The notes: a model not told the origin generated them from the letters alone. Counted from the first letter of the stretch, positions 1-10,665 are shown. The stretch: DNA of 64,000 nucleotides from Bos javanicus (GCF_032452875.1 NC_083871.1:9585692-9649691), one strand, 5' to 3'. Made by a program: numbers and translations.

Positions 1-240
1 CCCAAGTTCTGTCAACAGCAGCCCCTCTACTCATTTCTAAACTGCTATCCTTTGGCCAATTGAGGCCAGGGGTGCCCTACTGGTGGTAAGTTCCACCCTT
101 GGGAAGATGTACCTGAGGAAGGTCCCTGCCCCAGGCAGCAGGTCAGGGCCATCAGGGCAAGGAAGTCTGGGGTCTTAGCCACCCCGGCACTTGTCTGGGA
201 GAGCATGTCTCTTTGAACCCTCACATCTGAACTGAGCTGA
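1..240. other. Non-repetitive flank, no gene recognised
   Basis: Moderately GC-rich sequence that I cannot assign to a repeat family. It has a good match to a splice donor at 85/86 (GTG then GTAAGT) with an open frame running in from the window edge, but no acceptor is visible. It ends at the 10-bp duplication that borders the BovB copy. Confidence 0.4.
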
Positions 241-243
241 ACA

Positions 244-530
244 GTTCAGTTCAGTTCAGTCGCTCAGTCGTGTCCGACTCTGCGACCCCATGAATCGCAG
301 CATGCCAGACCTCCCTTTCCATCACCAACACCCGGAGTTCACTCAGACTCACATCCATCAAGTCAGTGATGCCATCCAGCCATATCATCCTCTATCGTCC
401 CCTTCTCTTCCTGCCCCCAATCCCTCCCAGCATCAGAGTCCTTTCCAATGAGTCAACTCTCCGCATGAGGTGGCCAAAGTACTGGAGTTTCAGCTTTAGC
501 ATCATTCTTTCCAAAGAAATCCCAGGGCTG
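244..530 (-). mobile_element. BovB (RTE) LINE, 3' part, left piece
   Basis: Minus-strand 3' end of a BovB element, starting with its characteristic short ACTGA-type tail and running into the C-terminal coding remnant. The element continues at 6247-6722; an L1 has split it. The 10-mer GAGCTGAACA occurs at 234-243 and again at 6723-6732 and is the likely BovB target-site duplication. BovB encodes an endonuclease-reverse transcriptase; only non-coding remnants of the end remain here. Confidence 0.93.
513..530. repeat. Left 18-bp target-site duplication of L1 copy A
   Basis: The 18 bases AAAGAAATCCCAGGGCTG lie immediately before the L1 5' end at 531 and are repeated without mismatch at 6229-6246, after the L1 A-rich tail. 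The duplicated bases belong to the interrupted BovB, which shows the order of the two insertions. Confidence 0.95.
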
Positions 531-1581
531 GAGGGAGAGGAGCTAAGATGGTGGAGGAGTAGGACGGGGAGAACACTTTCTCCCCCACAAATTCATCAAA
601 AGAACATTTAAACGCCGAGTAAATTCCACAAAACAACTTCTGTATGCCGGGAGAGGACATCAGGCATCCAGAAAAGCAACTCAAGTCTTCGAAAGGAGGT
701 AGGAAAAAATATAAAAGACAAAAAAAGGGTCAAAAGAGGGAGGGACGGAGTTCTGTCCCAGGAAGGGAGTCTTAAAAAGAGAGAAGTTTCCAAACACCAG
801 GAAACCTTCTCACTGCCAAATCTGTGCCGAGCCTTGGAAGCACAGAGGGCAACATAACAGGGAGGAAAAATAAATAATTAAAACCCGCACACTCCGAGCC
901 CTATGGTAACTCCCCCAGTGGAGAAGCAGCGCAGACGCCTGCATCCGCCATTAGCAAGCGGGGGCTGGGAGGGAGGTGCGGCGCGGGCTGCATCACAAGA
1001 ATCTGGCCTGAATACCCTGAGCGCTATCTGAGCGAGATAATTTGGGCTAGCAAACCAGACTGTGGGATATCTACCACGTGAAAAGCCAGCCCTAACCTAT
1101 GACACCGCCAGGCCCGCGCACGGAACACAGGACTGAACAGAGATAGCCGGCGGCAGACCATCCCCCTCCGGTGATAGGCAACCAGAGCCGGAAGGGGACA
1201 ATCGCAGCCCCAGAGAGACATTATCTATAAAACTGTAAGCAGGCTTCTTTGCTAACTAAAACTTCTTGGGGGTCTGGACGGTCAACATCTGCCTGAGAAG
1301 GTGTGCCGGTGCACAACTAGATAACCGAGCGGCGGGGACGCGATAAGTCACAGCAATCGCACGCGCAAAACACCTCATCACCTGAGCTGCTCGGATCTGG
1401 GAAGGGCACAAAATGCAGGCCCAACTGAGAGTCTGCGCCTCTGAGGACTACCCGAGTGCCTGAACCTGAGCGGCTTGGACCTGGGAAGTACAGGCAGCCC
1501 AGGGCCGGCCACGGATGGTTCCCGGCAGAGCAACCTAGAGCCTGTGCAGCCTGGGCAGAGAGGCTACACGCGCAGTGAACT

Positions 1582-1615
1582 GGGGGGGGGGGTGGGGGTG
1601 AGGGGGGGTGGGGGC
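1582..1615 (+). repeat. G-run tract in L1 5' UTR, G-quadruplex-like
   Basis: Four or more runs of 5 to 10 G separated by one to three bases lie in the 5' UTR of L1 copy A. This satisfies the simple pattern for a G-quadruplex. The matching place in copy B (about 63449-63471) has only two C-runs, so the tract seems to have expanded in copy A. Confidence 0.7.
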
Positions 1616-2139
1616 AGACCCAGTGTGGCTGAGGCACTGCGAGCGCACGCCAGTGTTATTTGTTTGCAGCATCCCTCCCTACCTCCCCTCAGCATGACTG
1701 AACAAGTGAGCCTAAAAAAAAAAAAAAGTGTCCTCCACCGTCCCCTTTGTGTCAGGGCGGAAACCAGACACTGAAGAGACCAGCAAACAGAAGAAGCTAT
1801 AACAGAGGGAACCGCCTTGGAAGCTACAGGCAATAGATTAAAACCATGTGGTTACTACTATCTACATAGGAAGGGGCCTATAGATCTTAAGAAATATAAG
1901 TCGGACCAAGGAACTAGCCAAAAATGAACTGAACCCACAACTCTCACAACAAAACCGGAGAAAGTCCTAGATATATTTTTACTATTTGTACGATCATTCT
2001 TTCTTTTTTTTTTTTAATTATTTTTTAATTAAAAAAATTTTAAGTCCCCTATTATTCCTTTAATTTCCACTTTTATAACCGATTACTTTGCAAAAAAAAA
2101 AAAAAAAGACGCTATTTTTTTTTTAAGCAAACTTCATAT

Positions 2140-2770
2140 ATACACTTTTTAATAATTTTTTTGACTTTTTTTCCCTTCTTTTCTTTTACATTGTATTTTT
2201 GAAATTCCAAACTCTACTCTAGATTTTTGATTTTAGCTTTTTAGTATTTGTTATCAATTTTGTACCTATAGTTTGTTTTTTTTTTTTTATATAAATTCTG
2301 TGACCCTTTTTTTTTTTTTTCTTTTTCTCTGTTTCTTTCTCTTCTGCTTCTAAATAACGTTGTATATCTGAAATTCCAAACTCTACTCTAGATTTTTAAT
2401 TTATGCTTTTTGGTATTTGTTATCAATTTTGTACCTGTATTTTTTTTTATATATAATTTATGCGACTTTGTTTGTTCTTGTTTTTTTTTTTTCTCTCTTT
2501 CTTTTTCTTCTTCTTTTTAACATTGTATTTTTGAAATTCCAAACTCTACTCTAGATTTTTAACTTTTGCTTTTTGGTATTAATTAACAATTTTGTACCTA
2601 TATTTTCTTTATAATTTTTGTGACCTTGTTTGTTTTTGTTTGTTCGTTTTTTCTCTCTTTCTTTTCCTTCTTCTTTTCTTTAACATCATATTTTTGAAAT
2701 TCCACACTCTACTCTAGATTTTTAATTTTTGCTTTTATGTATTTGTTACCAATTTTGTACCTTTAAGAAT
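2140..2770 (+). repeat. Four-unit tandem repeat (~163 bp) in L1 5' UTR
   Basis: A T-rich unit containing the marker GAAATTCCAAACTCTACTCT recurs with the marker starting at 2201, 2370, 2533 and 2696, a spacing of 169, 163 and 163 bp (the last marker has one change). Each unit ends near a TTTTGTACC segment. L1 copy B at 62.46-62.94 kb has three such units. The block lies upstream of ORF1. Confidence 0.85.
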
Positions 2771-3531
2771 CCAATCTTCAGTACCCATTTTTCACTAGGG
2801 ACCGAGATTACTGGCTTAACTGCTCTCTCTCCCTTTGGACTCTCCTTTTTCTCTACTAGATCGCCTGCGTCTCCTCCCTAACCCCTCTCTACTCTACCCA
2901 ACTCTGTGAATTTCTGTGTGTTCCAGACGGTGGAGAACACTTAGGGAACTGATTACTGGCTGGATCTGTCTCCCTCCTTTTCATTCCCCCCATTTATCCT
3001 CCTGGCCACCTCTGCCACCTTCCTCCTTCTTCTCTTCTCTGTATAACTCTGTGAACAACTCTGAGCGGTCCAGTTGTGGAGTGCACATAAGGAAGAGATT
3101 ACTGAATAGCCCACTCTCTCCTCTACTGATTCCACCTCATCTCATTCGGGTCACCTCTAACTCCCTCCTCACTCTTCTCTTCTCCATATAATGCTGTAAA
3201 CCTCTCTGGGTGAAACAAGTTTCAGGGCAAGACATACCAAGCAACTTCTCCAGCAGCAAGGAACACAGCCCTGAGCTCCAAGATACAGGCAGTCCAAAGT
3301 CACCCCAAAACCATAGACATCTCATAACTCATTACTGGACATTTCATTGCACTCCAGAGAGAAGAAATACAGCTCCACCCACCAGAACACCGACACAAGC
3401 TTCCCTAACCAAGAAAGCTTGACAAGCCACCTGTACAAACCCACACAGAGAGAGGAAACGCCACAATAAAGAGAACTCCACAAACTGCCAGAATACAGAA
3501 AGGACACCCCAAACTCAGCAATTTAAACAAG

Positions 3532-3636
3532 ATGAAGAGACAGAGGAATATCCAGCAGATAAAGGAACAGGATAAATGCCCACCAAACCAAACAAAAGAG
3601 GAAGAGATAGGGAATCTACCTGATAAAGAATTCTGA
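3532..3636 (+). pseudogene. L1 ORF1 original N-terminal segment, closed by TGA
   Basis: An ATG at 3532 opens a 34-codon frame, rich in Lys, Glu and Gln, in phase with ORF1. It is closed by TGA at 3634-3636, only three bases before the ATG at 3640. I infer that this was the original ORF1 N-terminus and that TGA replaced an arginine CGA codon, a CpG change. Copy B has the same TGA at 61602-61600. As it stands it is a short upstream ORF that could allow termination and re-initiation at 3640. Confidence 0.65.
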
Positions 3637-3639
3637 ATA

Positions 3640-4458
3640 ATGATAGTGAAATTGATCCAAAATCTTGAAATCAAAATGGAATCACAGATAAGTAGCTTGG
3701 AGACAAAGATTGAGAAGATGCAAGAAAGGTTTAACAAGGACCTAGAAGAAATAAAAGAGAGTCAATATATAATGAATAATGCAATAAATGAAATTAAAAA
3801 CACTCTGGAGGCAACAAATAGTAGAATAACAGAGGCAGAAGATAGGATTAGTGAATTAGAAGATAGAATGGTAGAAATAAATGCATCAGAGAGGATAAAA
3901 GAAAAACGAATTAAAAGAAATGAGGACAATCTCAGAGACCTCCAGGACAATATTAAATGCTACAACATTCGAATCATAGGGGTCTCAGAAGAAGAAGACA
4001 AAAAGAAAGACCATGAGAAAATACTTGAAGAGATAAGAGTTGAAAACTTCCCTAAAATGGGGAAGGAAATAATCACCCAAGTCCAAGAAACCCAGAGAGT
4101 CCCAAACGGGATAAACCCAAGGCGAAACACCCCAAGACACATATTAATCAAATTAACAAAGATCAAACACAAAGAACAAATATTAAAAGCAGCAAGGGAA
4201 AAACAACAAATAACACACAAGGGAATTCCCATAAGGATAACAGCTGATCTTTCAATAGAAACTCTTCAAGCCAGGAGGGAATGGCAAAACATACTTAAAG
4301 TGATGAAAGAAAATAACCTACAGCCCAGATTATTGTACCCAGCTAGGATCTCATTCAAATATGAAGGAGAAATCAAAAGCTTCTCAGACAAGCAAAAGCT
4401 GAGAGAATTCAGCACCACTGAACCAGCTCTCCAACAAATACTAAAGGATATTCTCTAG
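3640..4458 (+). CDS. L1 ORF1 protein, RNA-binding chaperone, intact 272-aa frame
   Basis: This frame encodes an L1 ORF1p, the trimeric nucleic-acid chaperone that coats L1 RNA in cytoplasmic particles. Residues about 1-100 form a long Glu/Lys-rich coiled coil with leucine/isoleucine heptads. Residues about 105-190 match the RRM-like domain (starting near NIRIIGV), and about 195-272 the C-terminal domain, with the conserved-looking stretch ARREWQNILKVMKE. The start at 3640 was taken because a TGA lies just upstream in frame; a longer protein from 3532 would be interrupted. The frame is open although the rest of the element is dead. Whether it is expressed cannot be judged. Confidence 0.75.
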   Translation: MIVKLIQNLEIKMESQISSLETKIEKMQERFNKDLEEIKESQYIMNNAINEIKNTLEATNSRITEAEDRISELEDRMVEINASERIKEKRIKRNEDNLRDLQDNIKCYNIRIIGVSEEEDKKKDHEKILEEIRVENFPKMGKEIITQVQETQRVPNGINPRRNTPRHILIKLTKIKHKEQILKAAREKQQITHKGIPIRITADLSIETLQARREWQNILKVMKENNLQPRLLYPARISFKYEGEIKSFSDKQKLREFSTTEPALQQILKDIL

Positions 4459-4509
4459 ACAGGAAACACAAAAACGGTGTATAAACTCGAACTCAAAACA
4501 ATAAAGTAA

Positions 4510-5009
4510 ATGGCAACAGGAATCATACTTATCAGTAATTACCTTAAGCGTAAATGGGTTGAATGCCCCAACCAAAAGACAAAGACTGGCTGAATGGATA
4601 CAAAAACAAGACCCCTACATATGTTGTCTACAAGAGACCCACCTCAAAACAGGGGACACATACAGACTGAAAGTGAAGGGCTGGAAAAAGATTTTCCATG
4701 CAAATAGGGATCAAAAGAAAGCAGGAGTAGCAATACTTATATCAGATAAAATAGACTTTAAAACAAAGGCTGTGAAAAGAGACAAAGATGGTCACTACAT
4801 AATGATCAAAGGATCAATCCAAGAAGAAGATATAACAATTATAAATATATATGCGCCCAACACGGGAGCACTGCAATATGTAAGACAAATGCTAACAAGT
4901 ATGAAAGGAGAAATTAACAATAACACAATAATAGTGGGAGACTTTAATACCTCACTCACACCTATGGATAGATCAACTAAACAGAAAATTAACAAGGAAA
5001 CACAAACGT
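4510..5009 (+). pseudogene. L1 ORF2 N-terminus, AP-like endonuclease remnant
   Basis: The expected ORF2 start ATG is at 4510, but one extra base close behind it shifts the frame; the endonuclease frame is then readable from about 4520 to 5009 (open from 4559). It shows CLQETH with the catalytic glutamate and VGDFNT with the catalytic Asp/Asn of APE-like nucleases that nick target DNA. The C-terminal part of the domain with the SDH motif is missing because the internal deletion begins at 5009/5010. Not functional. Confidence 0.8.
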
Positions 5010-5889
5010 ATAGGCAAAACACTCTCTGACATACATCACAGCAGGATCCTCTATGACCCACCTCCCAGAATATTGGAAATAAAAGCAAAAATAAACAAAT
5101 GGGACCTAATTAACCTTAAAAGCTTCTGCACATCAAAGGAAACTATTAGCAAGGTGAAAAGACAGCCTTCAGAATGGGAGAAAATAATAACAAATGAAGC
5201 AACGGACAAACAACTAATCTCAAAAATATACAAGCAACTCCTACAGCTCAACTCCAGAAAAATAAATGACCCAATCAAAAAATAGGCTAAAGAACTAAAT
5301 AGACATTTCTCCAAAGAAGACATACAGATGGCTAACAAACACATGAAAAGATGCTCAACATCACTCATTATCAGAGAAATGCAAATCAAAACCACTATGA
5401 GGTACCATCTCACACCAGTCAGAATGGCTGCAATCCAAAAGTCTACAAATAATAAATGCTAAGAGGGTGTGGAGAAAAGGGAACCCTCTTACACTACTGG
5501 TGGGAATGCAAACTAGTACAGCCACTATGGAGAACAGTGTGGAGATTCCTTAAAAAACTGGAAATAGAACTGCCTTATGACCCAGCATCCCACTACTGGG
5601 CATACACACTGAGGAAACCAGAAGGGAAAGAGACACATGTACCCCAATGTTCATCGCAGCACTGTTTATAATAGCCAGGACATGGAAGCAACCTAGATGT
5701 CCATCAGCAGATGAATGGATAAGAAAGCAGTGGTACATATACACAATGGAGTATTACTCAGCCATTAAAAAGAATACATTTGAATCAGTTCTAATGAGAT
5801 GGATGAAACTGGAACCTATTATACAGAGTGAAGTAAGCCAGAAAGAAAAACACCAATACAGTATACTAACGCATATATAAGGAATTTAG
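5010..5889 (+). pseudogene. L1 ORF2 C-terminal remnant
   Basis: After the deletion junction the sequence resumes in the C-terminal region of ORF2, including a decayed Cys/His-rich motif (about 5470-5510) and the region ending at the usual ORF2 stop. Several in-frame stops occur, for example TAG in place of a Trp codon at about 5283. The whole reverse-transcriptase domain is absent. This is a relic and not a translatable product. Confidence 0.8.
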
Positions 5890-6246
5890 AAAGATGGTAA
5901 CAATAACCCTGCATACGAGACAGTAAAAGAGACACTGATGTATAGATCAGTCTTATGGACTCTGTGGGAGAGGGAGAGGGTGGGGAGATTTGTGAGAATG
6001 GCATTGAAACATGTATAATATCATGTATGAAATGAGTCGCCAGCCCAGGTTCGATGCACGATACTGGATGCTTGGGGCTGGTGCACTGGGACGACCCAGA
6101 GGGAGGGTATGGGGAGGGAGGAGGGAGGAGGGTTCAGGATGGGGAACATAGGTATACCTGTGGTGGATTCATTTCGATATTTGGCAAAACTAATACAATA
6201 TTATAAAGTTTAAAAATAAAATAAAAGAAAAGAAATCCCAGGGCTG

Positions 6247-6722
6247 ATCTCCTTCAGAATGGACTAGTTGGATCTCCTTGCAGTCCAAGGGACTCTCAAG
6301 AGTCTTCTCCAACACCACAGTTCAAAAGCATCAATTCTTCGGCACTCAGCTTTCTTCACAGTCCAACTCTCACATCCATACATGACCACAGGAAAAACCA
6401 TAGCCTTGACTAGACGGACCTTTGTTGGCAAAGAAATGTCTCTGCTTTTCAATATGCTATCCAGGTTGGTCATAACTTTTCTTCCAAGGAGTAAATGTCT
6501 TTTAATCTCATGGCTGCAGTCACCATCTGCAGTGATTTTGGAGCCCAAAAAAATAAAGTCTGACACTGTTTCCCCATCTATTTCCCATGAAGTGATGGGA
6601 CCAGATGCCATGATCTTTGTTTTCTGAATGTTGAGCTTTAAACCAACTTTTTCACTCTCCACTTTCACTTTCATCAAGAGGCTTTTTAGTTCCTCTTCAC
6701 TTTCTGCCATAAAGGTGAACAA
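6247..6722 (-). mobile_element. BovB LINE, right piece after L1 insertion
   Basis: Continuation of the minus-strand BovB interrupted at 530. The minus-strand frame 6264-6722 (152 codons) covers the region just after the reverse transcriptase, with text such as CWRRLLRVPWTARRSN that is typical of ruminant BovB. The 5' truncation is at about 6715, and GAGCTGAACA at 6723-6732 is the likely TSD partner of 234-243. Confidence 0.93.
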
Positions 6723-6732
6723 GAGCTGAACA

Positions 6733-6981
6733 AGAGACCTCTAAATGTAGGACCTCTAAAATGCTGGCAACAGTCCTACTGTCTCAGACTTAGATTTAAG
6801 ACATTGTCAATTGCATTTTAGAAATGTCTCGAGTTGTAAAGAGCCATTTTTAAAATAAACTTAAGTGACTAAAAATAGCACTGAAATACACACACATGCA
6901 CAAAATCATCAAATCCCTGACGCTCTGAAAATGGAGGAAGTAGTATTATTAACTCAGAAAATGAGAATAACATAAACCTTC
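6733..6981. other. Unassigned AT-rich sequence
   Basis: I see no ORF, RNA gene or repeat family here. The region lies between the BovB end and the first SINE. Confidence 0.4.
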
Positions 6982-7188
6982 AGAGACCAGTGGCTCAGGC
7001 AGCAAAGAATCCGCCTGCAATGCAGAAGACCCAGGTTCAACACCTGGGTTGGGAAAATCCACTGGAGAAGGGAATTGCAATCCACTCCAGTATTCTTGCC
7101 TGGAGAATCTCATGGACAGAGGAGACTGGCAGGCTATAGTCCATGGGGTTGCAAAGAGTCTGACACAACTGAGTGGCTAACACTTTCC
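6982..7188 (+). mobile_element. Bov-tA SINE (tRNA-derived)
   Basis: Plus-strand Bov-tA. The tRNA-like head (GTGGCTCAGG... GGTTCAA box) is followed by the BovA body with CACTCCAGTATTCTTGCCTGG and an end near GACACAACTGAG. It is non-coding and depends on LINE proteins for mobility. Many point changes and no clear TSD suggest moderate age. Confidence 0.9.
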
Positions 7189-8959
7189 CTCCTAAGCAAG
7201 ACCAGCTTCTGAGAGTGTGGCCTGTGTAGGCACACAGGGACCCTTAGCTCAGAAGGGCCCACACTTGGTTTCATGCTCACCTGTCACCTTAACATTCTTA
7301 ACACTTGGAATGAGAAGCCCGATGTCTCCATTCCACACTGGGCCCTGTAAGTCCTGCAGCCAGCCAGGCCCGTTCTTAAGCAAGAGGTTTCCTATGAAAC
7401 TTGAGCACTGTTTTCCCTTTGAAAAAAAGTCAACAGAGCCAGCATTTCACTTTTGATTATTTCACTTTCACCTCTAGGCCAAGACAAAAACCTAAGGGCA
7501 GGGGGGAAAATGGTTTTTCAAGGGCACCAGAATATTTGCAAACCTTGACAAAGGTTCCATCAGAGGGTTCAGGCTGGTTCTTGTCATCCTGGAATTGCCT
7601 CACCCACACCCTGCCTAACCCCTGATTAAATGCCACCATTTCACTGTGGTGTCATCTTGGCCCTTTCTTCCACCGTCTTTTGATTATAGAGGTTTGCTTT
7701 TTCTTTGTGAATGTTTTTTCAATTCTTTTCTACTTTTTTAGATTAAAGTTTGGAGTAGTATTTTTATTGAAGCATGACGCCAGGCAGAGATAGGAAGCTC
7801 TCCAGCATATCTTTATTAATCCAGGGCAAGTCCATTTTGAAAGAAAGAAAGAAAAAGGAAATATATAAAGGGCAAGGGCTGGCCTTGGCAGATCCTCACA
7901 GCAGGGACAGAGCCTGACACACTGCAGAAAGGTCTTCAAGGAAACAGAGCCAAATTGTCTTCGGTATCAAATCCCCCAATGACTGACATTCCCTTAGCCT
8001 CCTCTTCCTTCCACCAGCCCCAGGACCTCTATCTCATGAACCCTGACTTGGACTTTCTTAACTATCTATTCTGTAGACTTTCTCCTACAAATCTCCAATG
8101 TCTCCCTCCCCCAGCCGTTAAACAAGGAAAACCCCCAAAGCCAGCCTTCTTCAGACATGGATGGCTCCCAGGGAGACAGGGTGACTTTATAGGTGACGCT
8201 GAAGGGCTACCAGCTCAGCATCACAGACATGAGGCACACCCTTCAGGCTCGTAGCAAGCTGCCAATTTCCCTCTTTAAGGTAAAACACGGAAGCCCAGCT
8301 TGACTGACTTGAAACCCAGAAGCCAGGGGAAATCTGGCTCTTTCCTTCTCTGCCTCACATTGTGTGCACACCTATTTTCTCTTTGAGTTATTCTGAAAGA
8401 ATCACCAGAGCCTGGGGTTCGGGGCAGAGGTGCAATAAAGGTTAATGAAATAGGGAAGGCCCGAAAAAGAACCGGGCTTTCTGAATGATGGGAACAGACA
8501 AGGCCACTCCTCCATCCCCTCACCTTCAAGCTCCCTCTGGGGTTCATCCTCCAAGGAAATCAGTCACAGGACAGAGGTACAGAAATGATAAGATTTTTCT
8601 ACAGTGCTCTGAAAACATCCCCTCCTTCTCGAATTTCTAAAAAGTCTCCATCTCATTTTTTTCTGTACTTCTCTGAGATGTGATTCTCAAGTTTCAGTTA
8701 CTAGATTTGTTTCTAGGAGCAATACTCTGAATGTTAAAAATTGATGTGGTGTAAGCACAGAGCATCAGAGCACCTGTCTTTGCAGCTGCAGGTCATGGGG
8801 AGGGAAGGGGAATGGGTGGGCAGGTTCTGCTCAAGAGTCCTGAGGCAGCAGCCACTTGCCTCCCAACAGAAAACTATCCAATATTTAACGTGGGATCTGT
8901 CATACCAGTGCTTACCAACTGAATACTGGCTCTATTAACAAGCCTTTCTTGGCTCAAAT
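7189..8959. other. Mostly unique sequence, no gene recognised
   Basis: A 1.8 kb stretch with only short chance frames. 7220-7375 resembles an old mammalian interspersed repeat I cannot name. A small A/G-rich run (GAAAG units) lies at about 7840-7858. Nothing else has the shape of an exon, RNA gene or recent repeat. Confidence 0.35.
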
Positions 8960-9620
8960 AAATGTGGGGTCAGATATGTCTGGGTTGGAATCCTTGATCC
9001 TTCACTAGCAGATGTAGTCGTGAGCTTAGGTAAGTTATCTGACTCTGACCCTTAGTTTCCACATCTTTAAGACTGGAATAACTCACCTCTTAGTTCCTTA
9101 TGACATTTACAAAGACAATGTACATAAAGTGCCTCTCAACTCACATTTTGCTCACATAGAATTCAAGATCCTGTCCCTAGAGAACGTGGCCTAGGAAAAG
9201 GACAGTAGATGTGACTGCTATAAGTGGAAGGTGGTATTAAGTGGCTGCTGTGTGCCAGGTCCTATGCTGGTGCAATACACCTTTTAGCCACTTCATTCTT
9301 ACCAAGACCCTGTAAACTGGGAATTTCTATCTTTATCGAGGTCCTTTTTTTGTTGCAAATGATAACAATAGCTAATATTTATTGAGCACTAACTAGAAAT
9401 CCATAAGGAGTTATTGTTACTGACCTCATTTTGCAAATGGGGAAACTGTGATTCACAAAGAGTAGTTAATGTGAACAGTAACTGAATTGCTGTGTACAGG
9501 CTGCGAGGACTTCCACTGAAGTCAGAGACCTTGGTTTAAACCGCAGCCCTGAAGGACTTACCAAATCTCTCTAAGCCTCAGTCTCCTCGTGTGTAAAAAG
9601 AAATTAAAGGGTTGTGAATT
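8960..9620. repeat. Cluster of ancient MIR SINE fragments
   Basis: Three degraded MIR-like segments lie in series: about 8960-9140 in sense (AGTTTCCACATCTTTAA-type core), about 9240-9470 in antisense (TTTATTGAGCACT, then CATTTTGCAAATGGGGAAAC), and about 9490-9615 in sense again. They are mammal-wide, non-coding and strongly diverged. Edges are approximate. Confidence 0.6.
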
Positions 9621-9905
9621 ATCCACACAGGGAAAGCGAGGGTGATATACAGATCCATGGGCAGGATTAAGGGAAAACTATGAGGGATGATGAAGCACGT
9701 GGTTAGGGGGGTGGGGTGGGAAAGTGCTAGCAACCAACCTAGACCTAAAGAGCCAGAGGAGAGAGTGGGCAGAACTCCATGAGAGCTGTGCTCTCCACTG
9801 TTACTAGAGCTAGAGCCATGGACGAGGCCAGAGATGGAGGGTACAGGAATGCAAACACTGCTAACCCGTGGCCTGGCAGGGAGAAAGCCAAGACAAGGGA
9901 CACCG
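9621..9905. other. Unassigned sequence with G-rich patch
   Basis: No gene or family recognised. A short G-rich run is present near 9705-9720. The region ends at the 5' truncation point of the next BovB. Confidence 0.35.
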
Positions 9906-10665
9906 TGAAGAGGAACTAAAAAGCCTCTTGATGAAGGTGAAAGTGGAGAGTGAAAAAGTTGGCTTAAAGCTCAACATTCAGAAAACAAAGATCATGGCAT
10001 CTGGTCCCATCACTTCATGGGAAATAGATGGGAAACAGTGGAAACAGTGTCAGACTTTATTTTTCTGGGCTCCAAAATCACTGCAGATGGTGACTGCAGC
10101 CATGAAATTAAAAGACGCTTACTCCTTGGAAGGAAAGTTACGATCAACCTAGACCAACCAACCATATTCAAAAGCAGAGGCATTACTTTGCCAACGAAGG
10201 TCCGTCTAGTCAAGGCTATGGTTTTTCCAGTGGTCAAGTATGGATGTGAGAGTTGGACTGTGAAGAAAGCTGAGTGCCGAAGAATTGATGCTTTTGAACT
10301 GTGGTGTTGGAGAAGACTCTTGAGAGTCCCTTGGACTGCAAGGAGATCCAACTAGTCCATTCTGAAGGAGATCAGCCCTGGGTGTTCTTTGGAAGGAGTG
10401 ATGCTAAAGCTGAAACTCCAGTTCTTTGGCCACTTCATGCAAAGAGTTGACTCACTGGGAAAGACTCTGATGCTGGGAGGGATTGGGGGAAAGAGCAAAA
10501 GGGGACGACAGAGGATGAGATGGCTGGATGGCATCACTGACTCGATGGACATGAGTCTGAGTGAACTCTGGGAGTTGGTGATGGACAGGGAGGCCTGGTG
10601 TGCTGCGATTCATGGGGTCGCAAAGAGTCGGACACGACTGAGCGACTGAACTGAACTGAACTGAA
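9906..10665 (+). mobile_element. BovB LINE, 5'-truncated 3' end
   Basis: Plus-strand BovB covering the region after the RT active site through the 3' end, finishing with the ACTGA-unit tail at about 10640-10665. Remnant frames 10017-10355 (112 codons) and 10389-10649 (86 codons) are in the coding direction but separated by a stop and a shift. A small duplication (GGAAACAGTGGAAACAGTG type) at about 10030-10050 disturbs the frame. It lacks the YADD motif and endonuclease. Confidence 0.93.

Larger units (their letters stand above)
531..6228 (+). mobile_element. L1-BT-type LINE, copy A, full 5' end, internally deleted
   Basis: A plus-strand ruminant L1 with a complete-looking 5' end, a long 5' UTR (531 to about 3530), ORF1, a collapsed ORF2, a 3' UTR (about 5890-6205) and an A-rich tail, bounded by an 18-bp perfect TSD. 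The 5' UTR starts GC-rich, passes through T-rich DNA and holds a four-unit tandem block at about 2140-2770. ORF2 jumps from the end of the endonuclease domain to the C-terminal region at 5009/5010, so the reverse transcriptase is missing. Compared with copy B at the right end of the window about 2.44 kb is gone. The copy cannot retrotranspose by itself. Confidence 0.95.

Noticed and set aside
1..91. Open frame at the left edge with a strong GTG/GTAAGT donor at 85/86
   Set aside because: No acceptor in the window and the other signals of an exon are missing; kept only as a note.
2140..2770. CRISPR-like regularly spaced repeats
   Set aside because: Whole ~163-bp units are repeated, not short repeats with unique spacers, and the setting is an L1 5' UTR in a mammal.
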